From contig NZ_CP020777.1 of the NCBI RefSeq assembly GCF_002101315.1, positions 806,001 to 870,000 on the forward strand: a DNA stretch of 64,000 nucleotides, given 5' to 3'. The stretch comes from Candidatus Pelagibacter sp. RS39. Lineage in GTDB: Bacteria > Pseudomonadota > Alphaproteobacteria > Pelagibacterales > Pelagibacteraceae. The notes below the pieces were generated by a model. That model saw nothing but the letters and a program-made list of their open reading frames with translations. It was not told the DNA's origin and ran no database searches. A program made the translations under genes and the position numbers. Shown one piece after another: positions 1 to 8,382 of this stretch (the stretch's first letter is position 1; each line of letters begins with the position of its first letter).

Positions 1-15
1 GTTATATAAAATTAT

Positions 16-1158
16 ATGGATGGACCGTTAAAAAACCTACTAGTAGTTGATTTAACAAGGGTATTGGTCGGTCCTTACTGCACAATGATACTATCAGACC
101 TTGGTGCAAGAGTAATTAAAGTTGAAGCCCCAGAAATTGGAGATGACTCTAGAAAATTTGGACCATTCATTAAAGATTACTCAGCCTATTTTATGTCATT
201 GAATAGAGGTAAAGAAAGTATTGCGCTGAATTTAAAAAATAGTGAGGATAAAAAAATTTTTGATAAAATTTTATCTAAAGCTGATATTTTAGTGGAAAAT
301 TTCAAACCAGGTACTTTAGAAAAATGGGGTTACGGTTGGAAAGATGTTAATAAAAAATATCCTAAATTAATTTACGCTTCTGCTTCTGGATTTGGTCAAA
401 CTGGTCCTTTGAAAGAGTTACCTGCTTACGATATGGTTGTACAAGGTATGGGTGGATTAATGAGTGTAACTGGTCAGCCTAATTCTGAACCAACTAGAGT
501 TGGGACATCAATTGGTGACATCACTGCTGGTTTGTTCACAGCAATTGGAATTAATGCAGCTCTTTATGATAGACAAAAAACAGGTAAAGGGATGTTCATA
601 GATGTTTCGATGCTAGATTGTCAAATAGCAATTTTAGAAAATGCTATCGCTCGTTACTTAGCAAAAAATGAAATACCAAAACCGATGGGGTCACGTCATC
701 CATCTATTGCACCTTTTGAAGCTTTCAAAACAAAAGATAGTTACATTATCATTGCTGCTGGGAACGATAGATTGTTTGAAAAACTCTGTGAACTTTTAGC
801 AATGCCTGAGATAAGTAAAGATCCTAAATTTTCTGACAATTCATCAAGAGCTAAGAATATGGATGAACTTAAAATAATTCTTGAAAAAAAATTAGCATCT
901 AGATCGACCAGTGAATGGGTTAAAGATATGGAAAAAGAAAAAATTCCATGTGGTCCAATATTTAATATTAAAGAAGCAGTAGAAAATCCTCAAGTAGATG
1001 CAAGAAACATGATTGTTAAAGCATTTCATAAAGAGATTGGAGATTTTAAATTAGCAGGTAATCCAATTAAAATGTCTACTTATAAAGATGAAAAAACTAG
1101 AGGTGATATCCCTGATTTAGACGAACATAGAGAAAAAATTTTAAAAGAATTTACTTAA
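16..1158 (+). CDS. CaiB/BaiF family (class III) CoA-transferase
   Basis: Likely moves CoA between acyl-CoA and a free carboxylic acid in the cytoplasm; the substrate cannot be told. The 380-residue length fits a complete class III CoA-transferase. The N-terminus ([20 protein letters not shown]) is the typical opening of the family, and a GD-I-TAG segment near residue 175 carries the expected catalytic aspartate. It starts at the first ATG of the window, so any promoter lies outside. Its stop is shared with that of the convergent rpoZ gene. Family assignment is firm; formyl-, succinyl- or other CoA donor use is open. Confidence 0.92.
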   Translation: MDGPLKNLLVVDLTRVLVGPYCTMILSDLGARVIKVEAPEIGDDSRKFGPFIKDYSAYFMSLNRGKESIALNLKNSEDKKIFDKILSKADILVENFKPGTLEKWGYGWKDVNKKYPKLIYASASGFGQTGPLKELPAYDMVVQGMGGLMSVTGQPNSEPTRVGTSIGDITAGLFTAIGINAALYDRQKTGKGMFIDVSMLDCQIAILENAIARYLAKNEIPKPMGSRHPSIAPFEAFKTKDSYIIIAAGNDRLFEKLCELLAMPEISKDPKFSDNSSRAKNMDELKIILEKKLASRSTSEWVKDMEKEKIPCGPIFNIKEAVENPQVDARNMIVKAFHKEIGDFKLAGNPIKMSTYKDEKTRGDIPDLDEHREKILKEFT

Positions 1159-1688
1159 TTGTTCTCAACTTCGTTTGAAGTGTCTTGCTCAGTAGCTTGA
1201 TTTTCTGTTTCAGTCACCTCATCTAACGAAACATCGCCTTGCTCATCACCTGTTTCATCGGTAGCTGCTGTATCAATGTCTGGTTTAGCAGTTTGAGATA
1301 GTTCTGCTAAGTCTTCATTAGAAACTTGAATTTTCTCTGGAGTTTTTCTTGCTCTCTTAGATGGCAAAATAGGAGTACCACTTTTTGAAATTTCACCTTT
1401 ATATAGACTTTCAAAATCATCACCTACATCTTCATCATCCTCAGCACCATCATCAACTTGCTCTACATGTTTTCTTAATTTGTAAACTGCACTTTCAGTA
1501 AGTTCATTTACTTTAATATTTTCTTCTGCAATTTCTCTAAGAGCAATAACTGTATTTTTATCGTTATCTCTATCTAAAGTTGGTTCTATTCCAGTGTTAA
1601 GTTGAGTTGCTCTTTCTTTGGCAACTAAAACTAATTCATAAGGACTTTCTACTTTATCGATGCAATCTTCTACTGTTACTCTAGCCAT
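1155..1688 (-). CDS. rpoZ: RNA polymerase omega subunit with long acidic C-terminal tail
   Basis: Small subunit that helps assemble and stabilise RNA polymerase. Residues 1-70 match omega: [13 protein letters not shown] at the start, then a [13 protein letters not shown] segment and a VIALREIAE segment. Omega is usually about 90-130 residues, but this one is 177. The extra part is rich in Asp, Glu, Thr and Gln, with a basic patch ([10 protein letters not shown]) in its middle, and looks disordered. It is a single gene between a convergent CoA-transferase, with which it shares a TTAA stop overlap, and an MFS gene. Identity is secure from the N-terminal half; the role of the tail is unknown. 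Confidence 0.93.
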   Translation of the reverse strand: MARVTVEDCIDKVESPYELVLVAKERATQLNTGIEPTLDRDNDKNTVIALREIAEENIKVNELTESAVYKLRKHVEQVDDGAEDDEDVGDDFESLYKGEISKSGTPILPSKRARKTPEKIQVSNEDLAELSQTAKPDIDTAATDETGDEQGDVSLDEVTETENQATEQDTSNEVENN

Positions 1689-1731
1689 GCGGAGTATCTA
1701 TACAGTGAACTTTAAAAAATCAAGGGGAATT

Positions 1732-2937
1732 TTATAAATACTGAGGATTTAGCTTATTTCTAACAAAAAATAACAAAACTGCAGCTAAAGCGATATAGAT
1801 AAATGATACTTGCGCAACTTGTTCTATTGAAAATCCTGTATCAATTAAAAGACCAAAAAATGCAGTACCAAAAGCGGTTGAAAAAACCATTAACGCTGTA
1901 GTTAAGGCTTTTATAGAGCCGATGTGTCTTACACCATAAATTTCTGCCCACGTTGAAGAACCTAATACGTTTGCAAGTCCATTTGATATACCAATTAAGC
2001 CTAAAAATAAGAAAGCTGAAAATGAAATATCAAAATACATTAAAACTATTGTTGAGATTAACAACGGAATATTCATAAAAATAAGTAATTTTCTGCTAGT
2101 AAATTTATCGATCAAAAAACCTGCAACTAATAAAGTTATTACTGACAAAACAGAATAAACCATAAAAGATTGTGCAATTACATAGGTGCCCCACCCTTTA
2201 GACTCGGTGATAAAAGATTGGTAAACAAATACACCTGTTGCAATCCATGGCATTGCTAACATATTCAAACAAACGATATAAAATCTATAATCTTTAAGTA
2301 CTTCAATTCTTTTCCATTGTTTTATTTTTTCATTAGACTCATTTTGATTAGTTTCTTCTCTAGACTCAAAGTTTAAATTCCTTACTAAAATAAAAGAGGT
2401 AATTGGAAGAAGTATTAAAACTAATATTGAAATATATATCCATAAATTTTGCCAAGAAGTAACAGTGAGTAAATATACAATTAAAACAGGCAATATAAAT
2501 TCAGCAGTAGAGAGACCAAACCAGCTTGTACTTAAAGCTTTTCCTCTAGATTTTGTAAAATATCTTGAAATTGTCGTTGTTGCAGTATGAGACATCATAC
2601 CCTGACCTGAAAATCTCATTAAAAAAATTGCTATAAACAAAAAAGTTATTGAAGAAATCTTTGAGAAGAAAAAACAAGAAAAAGATAAAAGTATTGTAAC
2701 AAAAAATGCAAATTTAAATATATTGATATCATCTATTTTTTTTCCAACCCAAATTAACAAAAAACTGCTGAGCAAGGTTGCGGATGCATAGATTGTTCCA
2801 AATTGTCCCTGGGTGATAGATAAAGCATCTCGTATACTAGAATTAAAAAGACCAAGAAAAAAACTCTGTCCAAAACTAGAAAAAAATGTAAATATAAAAC
2901 CAAATATAATTACTTTTAAACTTAAACTTTTAAACAT
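1732..2937 (-). CDS. Major facilitator superfamily transporter
   Basis: Inner-membrane secondary carrier of 401 residues with about twelve hydrophobic segments split by a charged central loop (around residues 190-210, rich in Glu, Asn and Lys), the standard MFS layout. A loop after the second membrane segment reads WVGKKIDDIN, a variant of the family's GxxxDR motif. Substrate cannot be deduced. It diverges from the dehydrogenase gene at 2950 with only 12 bases between start codons, so the two promoters must overlap each other's coding region. Confidence 0.85.
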   Translation of the reverse strand: MFKSLSLKVIIFGFIFTFFSSFGQSFFLGLFNSSIRDALSITQGQFGTIYASATLLSSFLLIWVGKKIDDINIFKFAFFVTILLSFSCFFFSKISSITFLFIAIFLMRFSGQGMMSHTATTTISRYFTKSRGKALSTSWFGLSTAEFILPVLIVYLLTVTSWQNLWIYISILVLILLPITSFILVRNLNFESREETNQNESNEKIKQWKRIEVLKDYRFYIVCLNMLAMPWIATGVFVYQSFITESKGWGTYVIAQSFMVYSVLSVITLLVAGFLIDKFTSRKLLIFMNIPLLISTIVLMYFDISFSAFLFLGLIGISNGLANVLGSSTWAEIYGVRHIGSIKALTTALMVFSTAFGTAFFGLLIDTGFSIEQVAQVSFIYIALAAVLLFFVRNKLNPQYL

Positions 2938-2949
2938 ATTAAAAAAATT

Positions 2950-3819
2950 ATGAGCTGTAATGTTGCTTTTATAGGTCTTGGTGTCATGGGTTATCCAATG
3001 GCTGGTTATATATCAAAAGGTGGACACAATGTAACTGTTTTTAACAGAACAAAATCCAAAGCTGAAAAATGGATTAAAGAATACAAAGGTAATATAGCTG
3101 ATACTCCAGCTGAAGCTTCAAAAGACGCAGAATACATTTTTACATGTGTTGGAAATGATAATGATTTAAGAGAAGTAACCTTTGGAGACAACGGTGCATT
3201 TAAAACAATCAAAAAAGGAGCTGTTTATATTGATAACACAACTGCTTCTGCAACAATTGCGAGAGAGATTCATGCTTATGCAAAAAAAAATGGATTTGGT
3301 GCATTAGATGCTCCTGTATCAGGAGGACAAGCTGGTGCAGAAAATGGAGCACTAACAGTTATGATCGGTGGTGATCAAACTGATTTTGATAAAGCAAAAG
3401 ATAAGATTGATTGTTACAGTAAAAAAATGAAATTACTTGGTGGTCCTGGCAATGGACAACTAGCTAAAATGGTTAATCAAATTTGTATTGCAGGTTTAGT
3501 TCAAGGCCTATCTGAAGCTATTAATTTTGGAATGAAGGCTGGATTGAACATGGAAGATGTTATTGAAGTTATTTCAAAAGGTGCTGCACAATCTTGGCAA
3601 ATGGAAAATAGATATAAAACAATGATTGATGACAAATTTGATTTTGGTTTTGCAGTGGATTGGATGAGAAAAGATTTAAAGATTGCAATGAATGAAGCTA
3701 AAAATAATGGCTCATTGTTACCTGTCACTGAACTCGTTGATAAATATTATGGTGAAGTACAAGGCATGGGTGGTAATCGTTGGGATACTTCAAGCTTAAT
3801 AAAAAGATTTAGAAAATAA
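2950..3819 (+). CDS. NAD(P)-dependent 3-hydroxyisobutyrate dehydrogenase family oxidoreductase
   Basis: Beta-hydroxyacid dehydrogenase of 289 residues. The N-terminal Rossmann motif GLGVMGYPMAGYISKGGH is diagnostic. A substrate-binding stretch DAPVSGGQAGAENG lies near residue 120, and the catalytic lysine region GNGQLAKMVNQ near residue 170. The family includes 3-hydroxyisobutyrate, tartronate semialdehyde and glyoxylate/succinic semialdehyde reductases; the exact substrate is open. The gene ends 3 bases before the next, flavin oxidase-like, gene and is probably cotranscribed with it. Confidence 0.9.
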   Translation: MSCNVAFIGLGVMGYPMAGYISKGGHNVTVFNRTKSKAEKWIKEYKGNIADTPAEASKDAEYIFTCVGNDNDLREVTFGDNGAFKTIKKGAVYIDNTTASATIAREIHAYAKKNGFGALDAPVSGGQAGAENGALTVMIGGDQTDFDKAKDKIDCYSKKMKLLGGPGNGQLAKMVNQICIAGLVQGLSEAINFGMKAGLNMEDVIEVISKGAAQSWQMENRYKTMIDDKFDFGFAVDWMRKDLKIAMNEAKNNGSLLPVTELVDKYYGEVQGMGGNRWDTSSLIKRFRK

Positions 3820-3822
3820 AGT

Positions 3823-4422
3823 ATGCAGCCAGCATACTATGAAGATTTTGCGGAAATTCAAAATAAGTATTGGTCTATGTTAGATGATGCTGTGACCAAT
3901 AGAGGCTCGCCATTCAGAATTCCAGTTTTTATTTGTGCTCATCAAAACGAAGTTGATGGCAGAATTGTTGTGTTAAGAAAATCAGATAGAGAGAATAATT
4001 TGTTACAGTTTCACACCGATCTTAGATCGCCAAAAGTAGAGATTCTCAAGAAAAATAAAAATGCTTCTTTAGTCTTTTATGATAAAGAAGAAAAGATACA
4101 ATTAAGAGTTAAAGTTGAGTGTGAAGTAAATAATCAAAATTCTACCACTGAGAAATCTTGGAAAAAAACTCAACATATTAGTAGAAGATGTTACTTAACT
4201 GATAGCCCTCCTGGAACTGCATCGGATAATCCAACCTCCGGAATGATATCTAAATTAGAGGATTTTGATTACACGATGGAACAAAGTGAAGAGGGTTATA
4301 AAAATTTTACAGTTATTAAGTGTAAAATTAAATCTATTGAGTGGTTATACCTTGCAGCTAAAGGGCACCGTAGAGCTAAGTTTGATTTAGAAAATAAAAA
4401 AGAAAGTTGGCTGGTTCCTTAA
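3823..4422 (+). CDS. Pyridoxamine 5'-phosphate oxidase-like flavoprotein
   Basis: Split-barrel FMN-binding protein of 199 residues. Visible family features are a VVLRKSDREN strand, a HTDLRSPKVEIL segment, a FYDKEEKIQLRVK strand, a proline/glycine loop DSPPGTASDNP, and a C-terminal IEWLYL...HRRAKFD...WLVP block that resembles the PdxH ending. It may oxidise pyridoxamine or pyridoxine phosphate or be a related general flavoprotein. Its stop codon overlaps the ATG of the carbonic anhydrase-like gene. A second, diverged copy of its last 14 codons lies downstream of that gene (4813-4854). Confidence 0.8.
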   Translation: MQPAYYEDFAEIQNKYWSMLDDAVTNRGSPFRIPVFICAHQNEVDGRIVVLRKSDRENNLLQFHTDLRSPKVEILKKNKNASLVFYDKEEKIQLRVKVECEVNNQNSTTEKSWKKTQHISRRCYLTDSPPGTASDNPTSGMISKLEDFDYTMEQSEEGYKNFTVIKCKIKSIEWLYLAAKGHRRAKFDLENKKESWLVP

Positions 4423-4817
4423 TGAAAAAATACGAAGCAATGGTTCTATCTTGTATGGATCCACGTTTTCAGCCAAAAGTTTATAAATATCTAAAAGGTA
4501 AAAAACTCACAGGAAAATATAGTTCTTTTACAATAGCTGGGGCCGGCATTGGTGTAACTCACAAAAAATTTAAAAAATGGCACTCTACTTTTATAGATAA
4601 TTTATCAACTTCCATCAAATTACATAAGATTAATAAACTTATTGTAATAAATCATAAAGATTGTGGTGCTGCAAAAATTGTAAATGGTAAAAAGAAATTT
4701 ACCTCTATTATTGAAAACAAGATACACAAAGACTCGTTCAAAGTGATAAAAAAAACTTTAAATAAAAAATTTCCAAATTTAAAAATATATTTTAAGATTT
4801 TATCTCTAAAAGATTGA
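4422..4817 (+). CDS. Short beta-carbonic anhydrase-like protein
   Basis: The 131-residue product keeps beta-carbonic anhydrase zinc-site elements: Cys-x-Asp-x-Arg in LSCMDPRF near residue 10 and His-x-x-Cys in INHKDCG near residue 80. It is much shorter than typical enzymes (about 200 residues) and very lysine-rich. I chose the ATG at 4422, which overlaps the previous stop (TAATG), over the in-frame TTG at 4407 inside the upstream gene. The gene lies between two related copies of the 3' end of the preceding gene, which suggests it was inserted. Activity as a carbonic anhydrase is plausible but unproven. Confidence 0.7.
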   Translation: MKKYEAMVLSCMDPRFQPKVYKYLKGKKLTGKYSSFTIAGAGIGVTHKKFKKWHSTFIDNLSTSIKLHKINKLIVINHKDCGAAKIVNGKKKFTSIIENKIHKDSFKVIKKTLNKKFPNLKIYFKILSLKD

Positions 4818-4854
4818 TTTAAGAAATATTAAAAATGCTTGGCTAGTTCCTTAA
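4813..4854 (+). pseudogene. Orphan second copy of the 3' end of the flavin oxidase gene
   Basis: Reading here gives K-I-D-L-R-N-I-K-N-A-W-L-V-P-stop. The true end of the upstream gene (4381-4422) gives K-F-D-L-E-N-K-K-E-S-W-L-V-P-stop. Fourteen codons align without a gap, including the last 16 bases TTGGCT(A/G)GTTCCTTAA. No start codon belongs to this fragment, so it is a remnant. It overlaps the last bases of the carbonic anhydrase-like gene in another frame. Confidence 0.75.
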
Positions 4855-4868
4855 CAAATTTTTATATC

Positions 4869-6119
4869 CTAAAATATTCCCTTATCTATAGCATTCAAAA
4901 CAAGAGATCTGTAATTGTAGTCTCGATGTACTGCATGGGTGTAAACAATTCGATTTTCATCAAAATTTATCAGCAATGCAATACCACCATATCCATCCAT
5001 ACCCATCACCGTATCACCTATGCCAGGATAGTTGGTATGAAAAAAACCTGCATAAGATTGTGAATAACCGTCACCTACATTATATGCTCCTTTATAAACT
5101 CTATTTGAATAAACATCTTTAAGATAATTTCCTATACATGTGTCACTGTTCCAATCATTCAAAATAGCTATGCCAATTCTTAATGTATCGTAACGTGATG
5201 CTTTAAAATTTGATTGAATAACACCCTTTGACTCAACCCCACTACCATTAAACCTTAATTTCCCAGCAAGACCTACATGATTTTTTAGGACGTCATTAAT
5301 AAATGAATTAAATTTATGTCCAGTTTTAAATGAAATATAATTCAAAGCTACATTGGGAGAAAATTGAGAATAGTTAAAACGTTTTTTTCCTGGTTTAGTG
5401 TTTGCTAATTCTTTTTTTGCAATACTGGCAATAGTTAAATCACCTATGTCTCTTCCTGAACTTAAATTATTGTTCCAAATATATTTTTGATCACCTGTGC
5501 TGGCGTTGATAAGATCTTGTACTGTAGCTGTTTCCAGCAGTGTTCCTTTGAGGATTGGCCAATCAGCCAAAGTTGATGATAAAGAATTAATGTAACCTTT
5601 ACAGATGGCATGACCCATGAGGTAACCACCTAAACTTTTTCCTAAAGACATACTGTATATCATCGTGTCATCATCTATTAAATCTCCAAATCTTTCAGGG
5701 GGAGATAGCTGATCAATAACAATCTCTCCATCTTCATACATTAAATAACTAATTAAACCTGTCGACTGCATCTTCTTAACAATCTTTTTTATTATCTTTG
5801 GTTCTTTTTGAAGATTAAATTTTAAAGCACTTGGTTGAGAAGATGGTTTGGTATAAAATTTTTTATCATTTTTACCTCTTTTGTTATAAGAAAGAAAATG
5901 GTATCTCAATGTCTCAAGATTTGGATTAACATATTCTTCAGGAATTTGTCTATTTTTCCATGTTTTAACTTTCTTTGATTTTAAAGATTTTTGCTCGTCA
6001 CACTTATTGTAATACCAAAGGTTACTGTATTTGGGTAATGATTTACATTTTTCACTTTCTGCAAAAGCTTTACTGCTTAACAACAAACCTAGAACTACAA
6101 CCCAAAAAATCTTTTTCAT
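4869..6119 (-). CDS. Secreted serine beta-lactamase-fold hydrolase (paralogue 1)
   Basis: Penicillin-binding-protein/beta-lactamase-like hydrolase, probably periplasmic. A signal peptide occupies residues 1-20 (cleavage after AFA). The nucleophile motif Ser-Leu-Gly-Lys is at residues 158-161 (YSMSLGKSLGG), and a Tyr-Ser-Gln motif around residue 250 (RFNYSQFSPN) sits where class C enzymes have Tyr-x-Asn. It is closely related in layout to the next gene (6134-7291), so the two are a tandem duplication. It could be a peptidase or esterase; nothing indicates antibiotic resistance. Confidence 0.75.
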   Translation of the reverse strand: MKKIFWVVVLGLLLSSKAFAESEKCKSLPKYSNLWYYNKCDEQKSLKSKKVKTWKNRQIPEEYVNPNLETLRYHFLSYNKRGKNDKKFYTKPSSQPSALKFNLQKEPKIIKKIVKKMQSTGLISYLMYEDGEIVIDQLSPPERFGDLIDDDTMIYSMSLGKSLGGYLMGHAICKGYINSLSSTLADWPILKGTLLETATVQDLINASTGDQKYIWNNNLSSGRDIGDLTIASIAKKELANTKPGKKRFNYSQFSPNVALNYISFKTGHKFNSFINDVLKNHVGLAGKLRFNGSGVESKGVIQSNFKASRYDTLRIGIAILNDWNSDTCIGNYLKDVYSNRVYKGAYNVGDGYSQSYAGFFHTNYPGIGDTVMGMDGYGGIALLINFDENRIVYTHAVHRDYNYRSLVLNAIDKGIF

Positions 6120-6133
6120 AATTAATACTTAAT

Positions 6134-7291
6134 TTATTTTTTCTTTAATTTTTTGAGAACTATTTTTTTCCAATTGTAGTGTCTATCTCTTGAATTTACT
6201 ACAATTATCCTTTCTTTTTCAAAATCAATAATGATATTTTGTCCACCGAAACCATCTAAGCCAGCAATTTTTCTTTTAGATAATCCAATTATGTCAAAAT
6301 GAAACTGTCCTCCATATTTTCTTGTGTACTGACTTACAGAAAATTGACCATGTCTATCACCATTATAATTTTTTTTATTTTTATTAATTCTTTGTTCATA
6401 AATAGTTTTCAAATATTTACCTACGCATGTATCATTATTCCAATGATCCATAATTGACTTTGCAATTCTTAGATAATCATATCTATCCGCATAAAAAGAA
6501 TATCTTCCATATTCTCCCTTTTCTTTATCAGAAAATGATCTTCTTATGGTCTTGCTAAAGTATACACTATTTTTAATTTTTGCATCTTCCTTAAAAACTT
6601 TATTTAATAATTTTTGATATTCATCACCTACTTTATAAATTGTATAATTCATAATGGTGTTGGTAGCTAAAGCATTATAATTATAAACTGGACCTGATTT
6701 TTTTGTATTTTGTAAAATTTTAGACTCCATTATATTTTTTATTGGATAAACATTTACATTTAAAGATCTCTTTCCTGATTTATCTTGAATTCCATTGTCT
6801 GAATTAAAGTTTCTTTCACCAATAATTTTTTGATCACCTGCTGTCATATTAAGTAAATTTATAAGTTTTTGACCCTCGTAAAGGGTGCCCTTTATAGTAG
6901 ACCAATCATCTAATTTAACATTGATATCATCTATATAACCTTCACATATTGCGTAACCTGTTACATATGACACTAGACTTTTACCCATCGAGTGTGATGG
7001 CATTAAACCCTTATTACTTATAATATTGGCTGGAAGATCATGTTCATCTATTTTAATTTTATTATCTTCAAATAACAAATAACTATGTAAACCAGTTTTC
7101 TTTTTATTTTTTAGTTCTTTTACTACGTCTTTGTCATGAATTAAATCTGAGTTGAATTTATAATAATTATTAGATCCTTTTATTTCATACTTCCAAAAGG
7201 CATAAAAACTATACTCCTCATATTGATGTTTGGCATAAGAATTTGAGAAAATAATGATATTGAATAAACAGACTAATATAATTTTTTTCAC
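6134..7291 (-). CDS. Secreted serine beta-lactamase-fold hydrolase (paralogue 2)
   Basis: 385 residues with a signal peptide (1-20, ending NSYA), a Ser-Met-Gly-Lys nucleophile motif at 101-104 (PSHSMGKSLVSY), and a Tyr-Asn-Tyr-Asn motif (PVYNYNALATN) that supplies the second catalytic element. It shares with paralogue 1 the spans GKSL..Y..G.AIC.GYI, the WNNDTC.GKYLK or equivalent block, and a C-terminal DGFGG segment. It lies 14 bases upstream of paralogue 1 on the same strand and 3 bases downstream of the gamma-carbonic-anhydrase-type gene, so the three probably form one operon. Substrate unknown. Confidence 0.75.
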   Translation of the reverse strand: MKKIILVCLFNIIIFSNSYAKHQYEEYSFYAFWKYEIKGSNNYYKFNSDLIHDKDVVKELKNKKKTGLHSYLLFEDNKIKIDEHDLPANIISNKGLMPSHSMGKSLVSYVTGYAICEGYIDDINVKLDDWSTIKGTLYEGQKLINLLNMTAGDQKIIGERNFNSDNGIQDKSGKRSLNVNVYPIKNIMESKILQNTKKSGPVYNYNALATNTIMNYTIYKVGDEYQKLLNKVFKEDAKIKNSVYFSKTIRRSFSDKEKGEYGRYSFYADRYDYLRIAKSIMDHWNNDTCVGKYLKTIYEQRINKNKKNYNGDRHGQFSVSQYTRKYGGQFHFDIIGLSKRKIAGLDGFGGQNIIIDFEKERIIVVNSRDRHYNWKKIVLKKLKKK

Positions 7292-7294
7292 AAG

Positions 7295-7807
7295 TTAAAA
7301 AATTGCTTTAGAATATTTTTTCCAGTTATCTTGGTAATGCTTTGTGTTCTCAATAATTGCTTTTTTTTCATCTTCAGTAATTTCTCTTACAACTTTTCCA
7401 GGTGAGCCTATCACCAAAGAGTTGTCTGGAATTTCTTTATTTTCTGTAATCAATGCTTTTGCACCGACTAAACAGTTCTTTCCAATTTTTGCATTATTTA
7501 AAATCACTGCACCTATTCCGATTAAACTATTGTCTCCTATCGTACATCCATGAAGCATAACCATATGTCCAACGGTAACATTTTTTCCAACTTTTAATGG
7601 ATAACCAGGATCAGTATGCAAAACACTTCCGTCTTGTATATTAGAACCTTCACCAATATGAATATTTTCTACATCGCCTCTTAAGGTTGCATTAAACCAA
7701 ATACTAGAATTTTTTTCTAATGTAACATCACCTATTATAGTTGCATTAGGTGCTACCCAATTTTCGCCAGAGTTTTTTGGTTTTTTATCTTTTAAATCGT
7801 AAAACAT
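7295..7807 (-). CDS. Gamma-carbonic anhydrase family left-handed beta-helix protein
   Basis: 170 residues made of hexapeptide repeats with the pattern of a left-handed beta helix (VTLEKNSSIWFNATLRGD, then IGEGSNIQDGSVLHTD). The three metal-binding histidines of the Cam/YrdA family are present, in VLHTD, VGHMV and MLHGC. Family members are carbonic anhydrases or related metal-binding proteins of unclear activity. First gene of the minus-strand operon with the two serine hydrolases; it diverges from the redoxin gene at 7828. Confidence 0.88.
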   Translation of the reverse strand: MFYDLKDKKPKNSGENWVAPNATIIGDVTLEKNSSIWFNATLRGDVENIHIGEGSNIQDGSVLHTDPGYPLKVGKNVTVGHMVMLHGCTIGDNSLIGIGAVILNNAKIGKNCLVGAKALITENKEIPDNSLVIGSPGKVVREITEDEKKAIIENTKHYQDNWKKYSKAIF

Positions 7808-7827
7808 AATTTATATATTATTACATT

Positions 7828-8382
7828 ATGCCTATACAAACTCCAATATGTGATTTTGGTCAAAAAGCTCATGACTTTAAGCTTAAATCAACAGAAGGTA
7901 AAATTCTCTCACTAGCAGATGTCAAAGGTGAAAAAGGAACACTAATTATGTTTATCTGCAATCACTGTCCATATGTTAAAGCAGTTACAAAAGATATTGT
8001 TGAAGATTGCAAAAAATTAAAAGACATTGGTATCAATTCAGTAGCCATTTGTGCCAATGATGCAGAAAATTATCCTGAAGATTCTTTTGATAATATGATT
8101 GAGTTTTCAAAAAAAAATCAATTTGGTTTCCCTTATTTAGTTGATGAAACGCAAGAAGTAGCAAAAACTTATGATGCAGTATGTACTCCAGATTTTTTTG
8201 GATACAACAAAGATTTAGAGCTTCAATATAGGGGAAGATTGAGAGAACTAAAAAAATTAATTCCAGTTAGAGATGGCGATAGTGATCTTTTAAAAGCTAT
8301 GATGCAAATTGCTGAAACTCATAAGGGACCTGAGAACCAAATTCCTAGTGCTGGATGTGGTATAAAGTGGAAAACTAATTAA
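7828..8382 (+). CDS. Thioredoxin-fold redoxin family protein
   Basis: Predicted cytoplasmic thiol oxidoreductase of 184 residues with no signal peptide. The active-site CxxC is in MFICNHCPYVKA near residues 43-54, followed by the thioredoxin-fold cis-proline region (VCTPDFFGY). This subgroup is usually annotated as a redoxin/AhpC-TSA-like thioredoxin family protein, and its target is not known. The stop overlaps the start of the next gene (TAATG), so it is cotranscribed with the glycosyltransferase, although no functional link is obvious. Confidence 0.85.
   Translation: MPIQTPICDFGQKAHDFKLKSTEGKILSLADVKGEKGTLIMFICNHCPYVKAVTKDIVEDCKKLKDIGINSVAICANDAENYPEDSFDNMIEFSKKNQFGFPYLVDETQEVAKTYDAVCTPDFFGYNKDLELQYRGRLRELKKLIPVRDGDSDLLKAMMQIAETHKGPENQIPSAGCGIKWKTN

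Noticed and set aside
4869..7291. Antibiotic-resistance beta-lactamases
   Set aside because: Only the general serine-hydrolase fold is visible; the third KTG-type motif and class-specific features are not clear.
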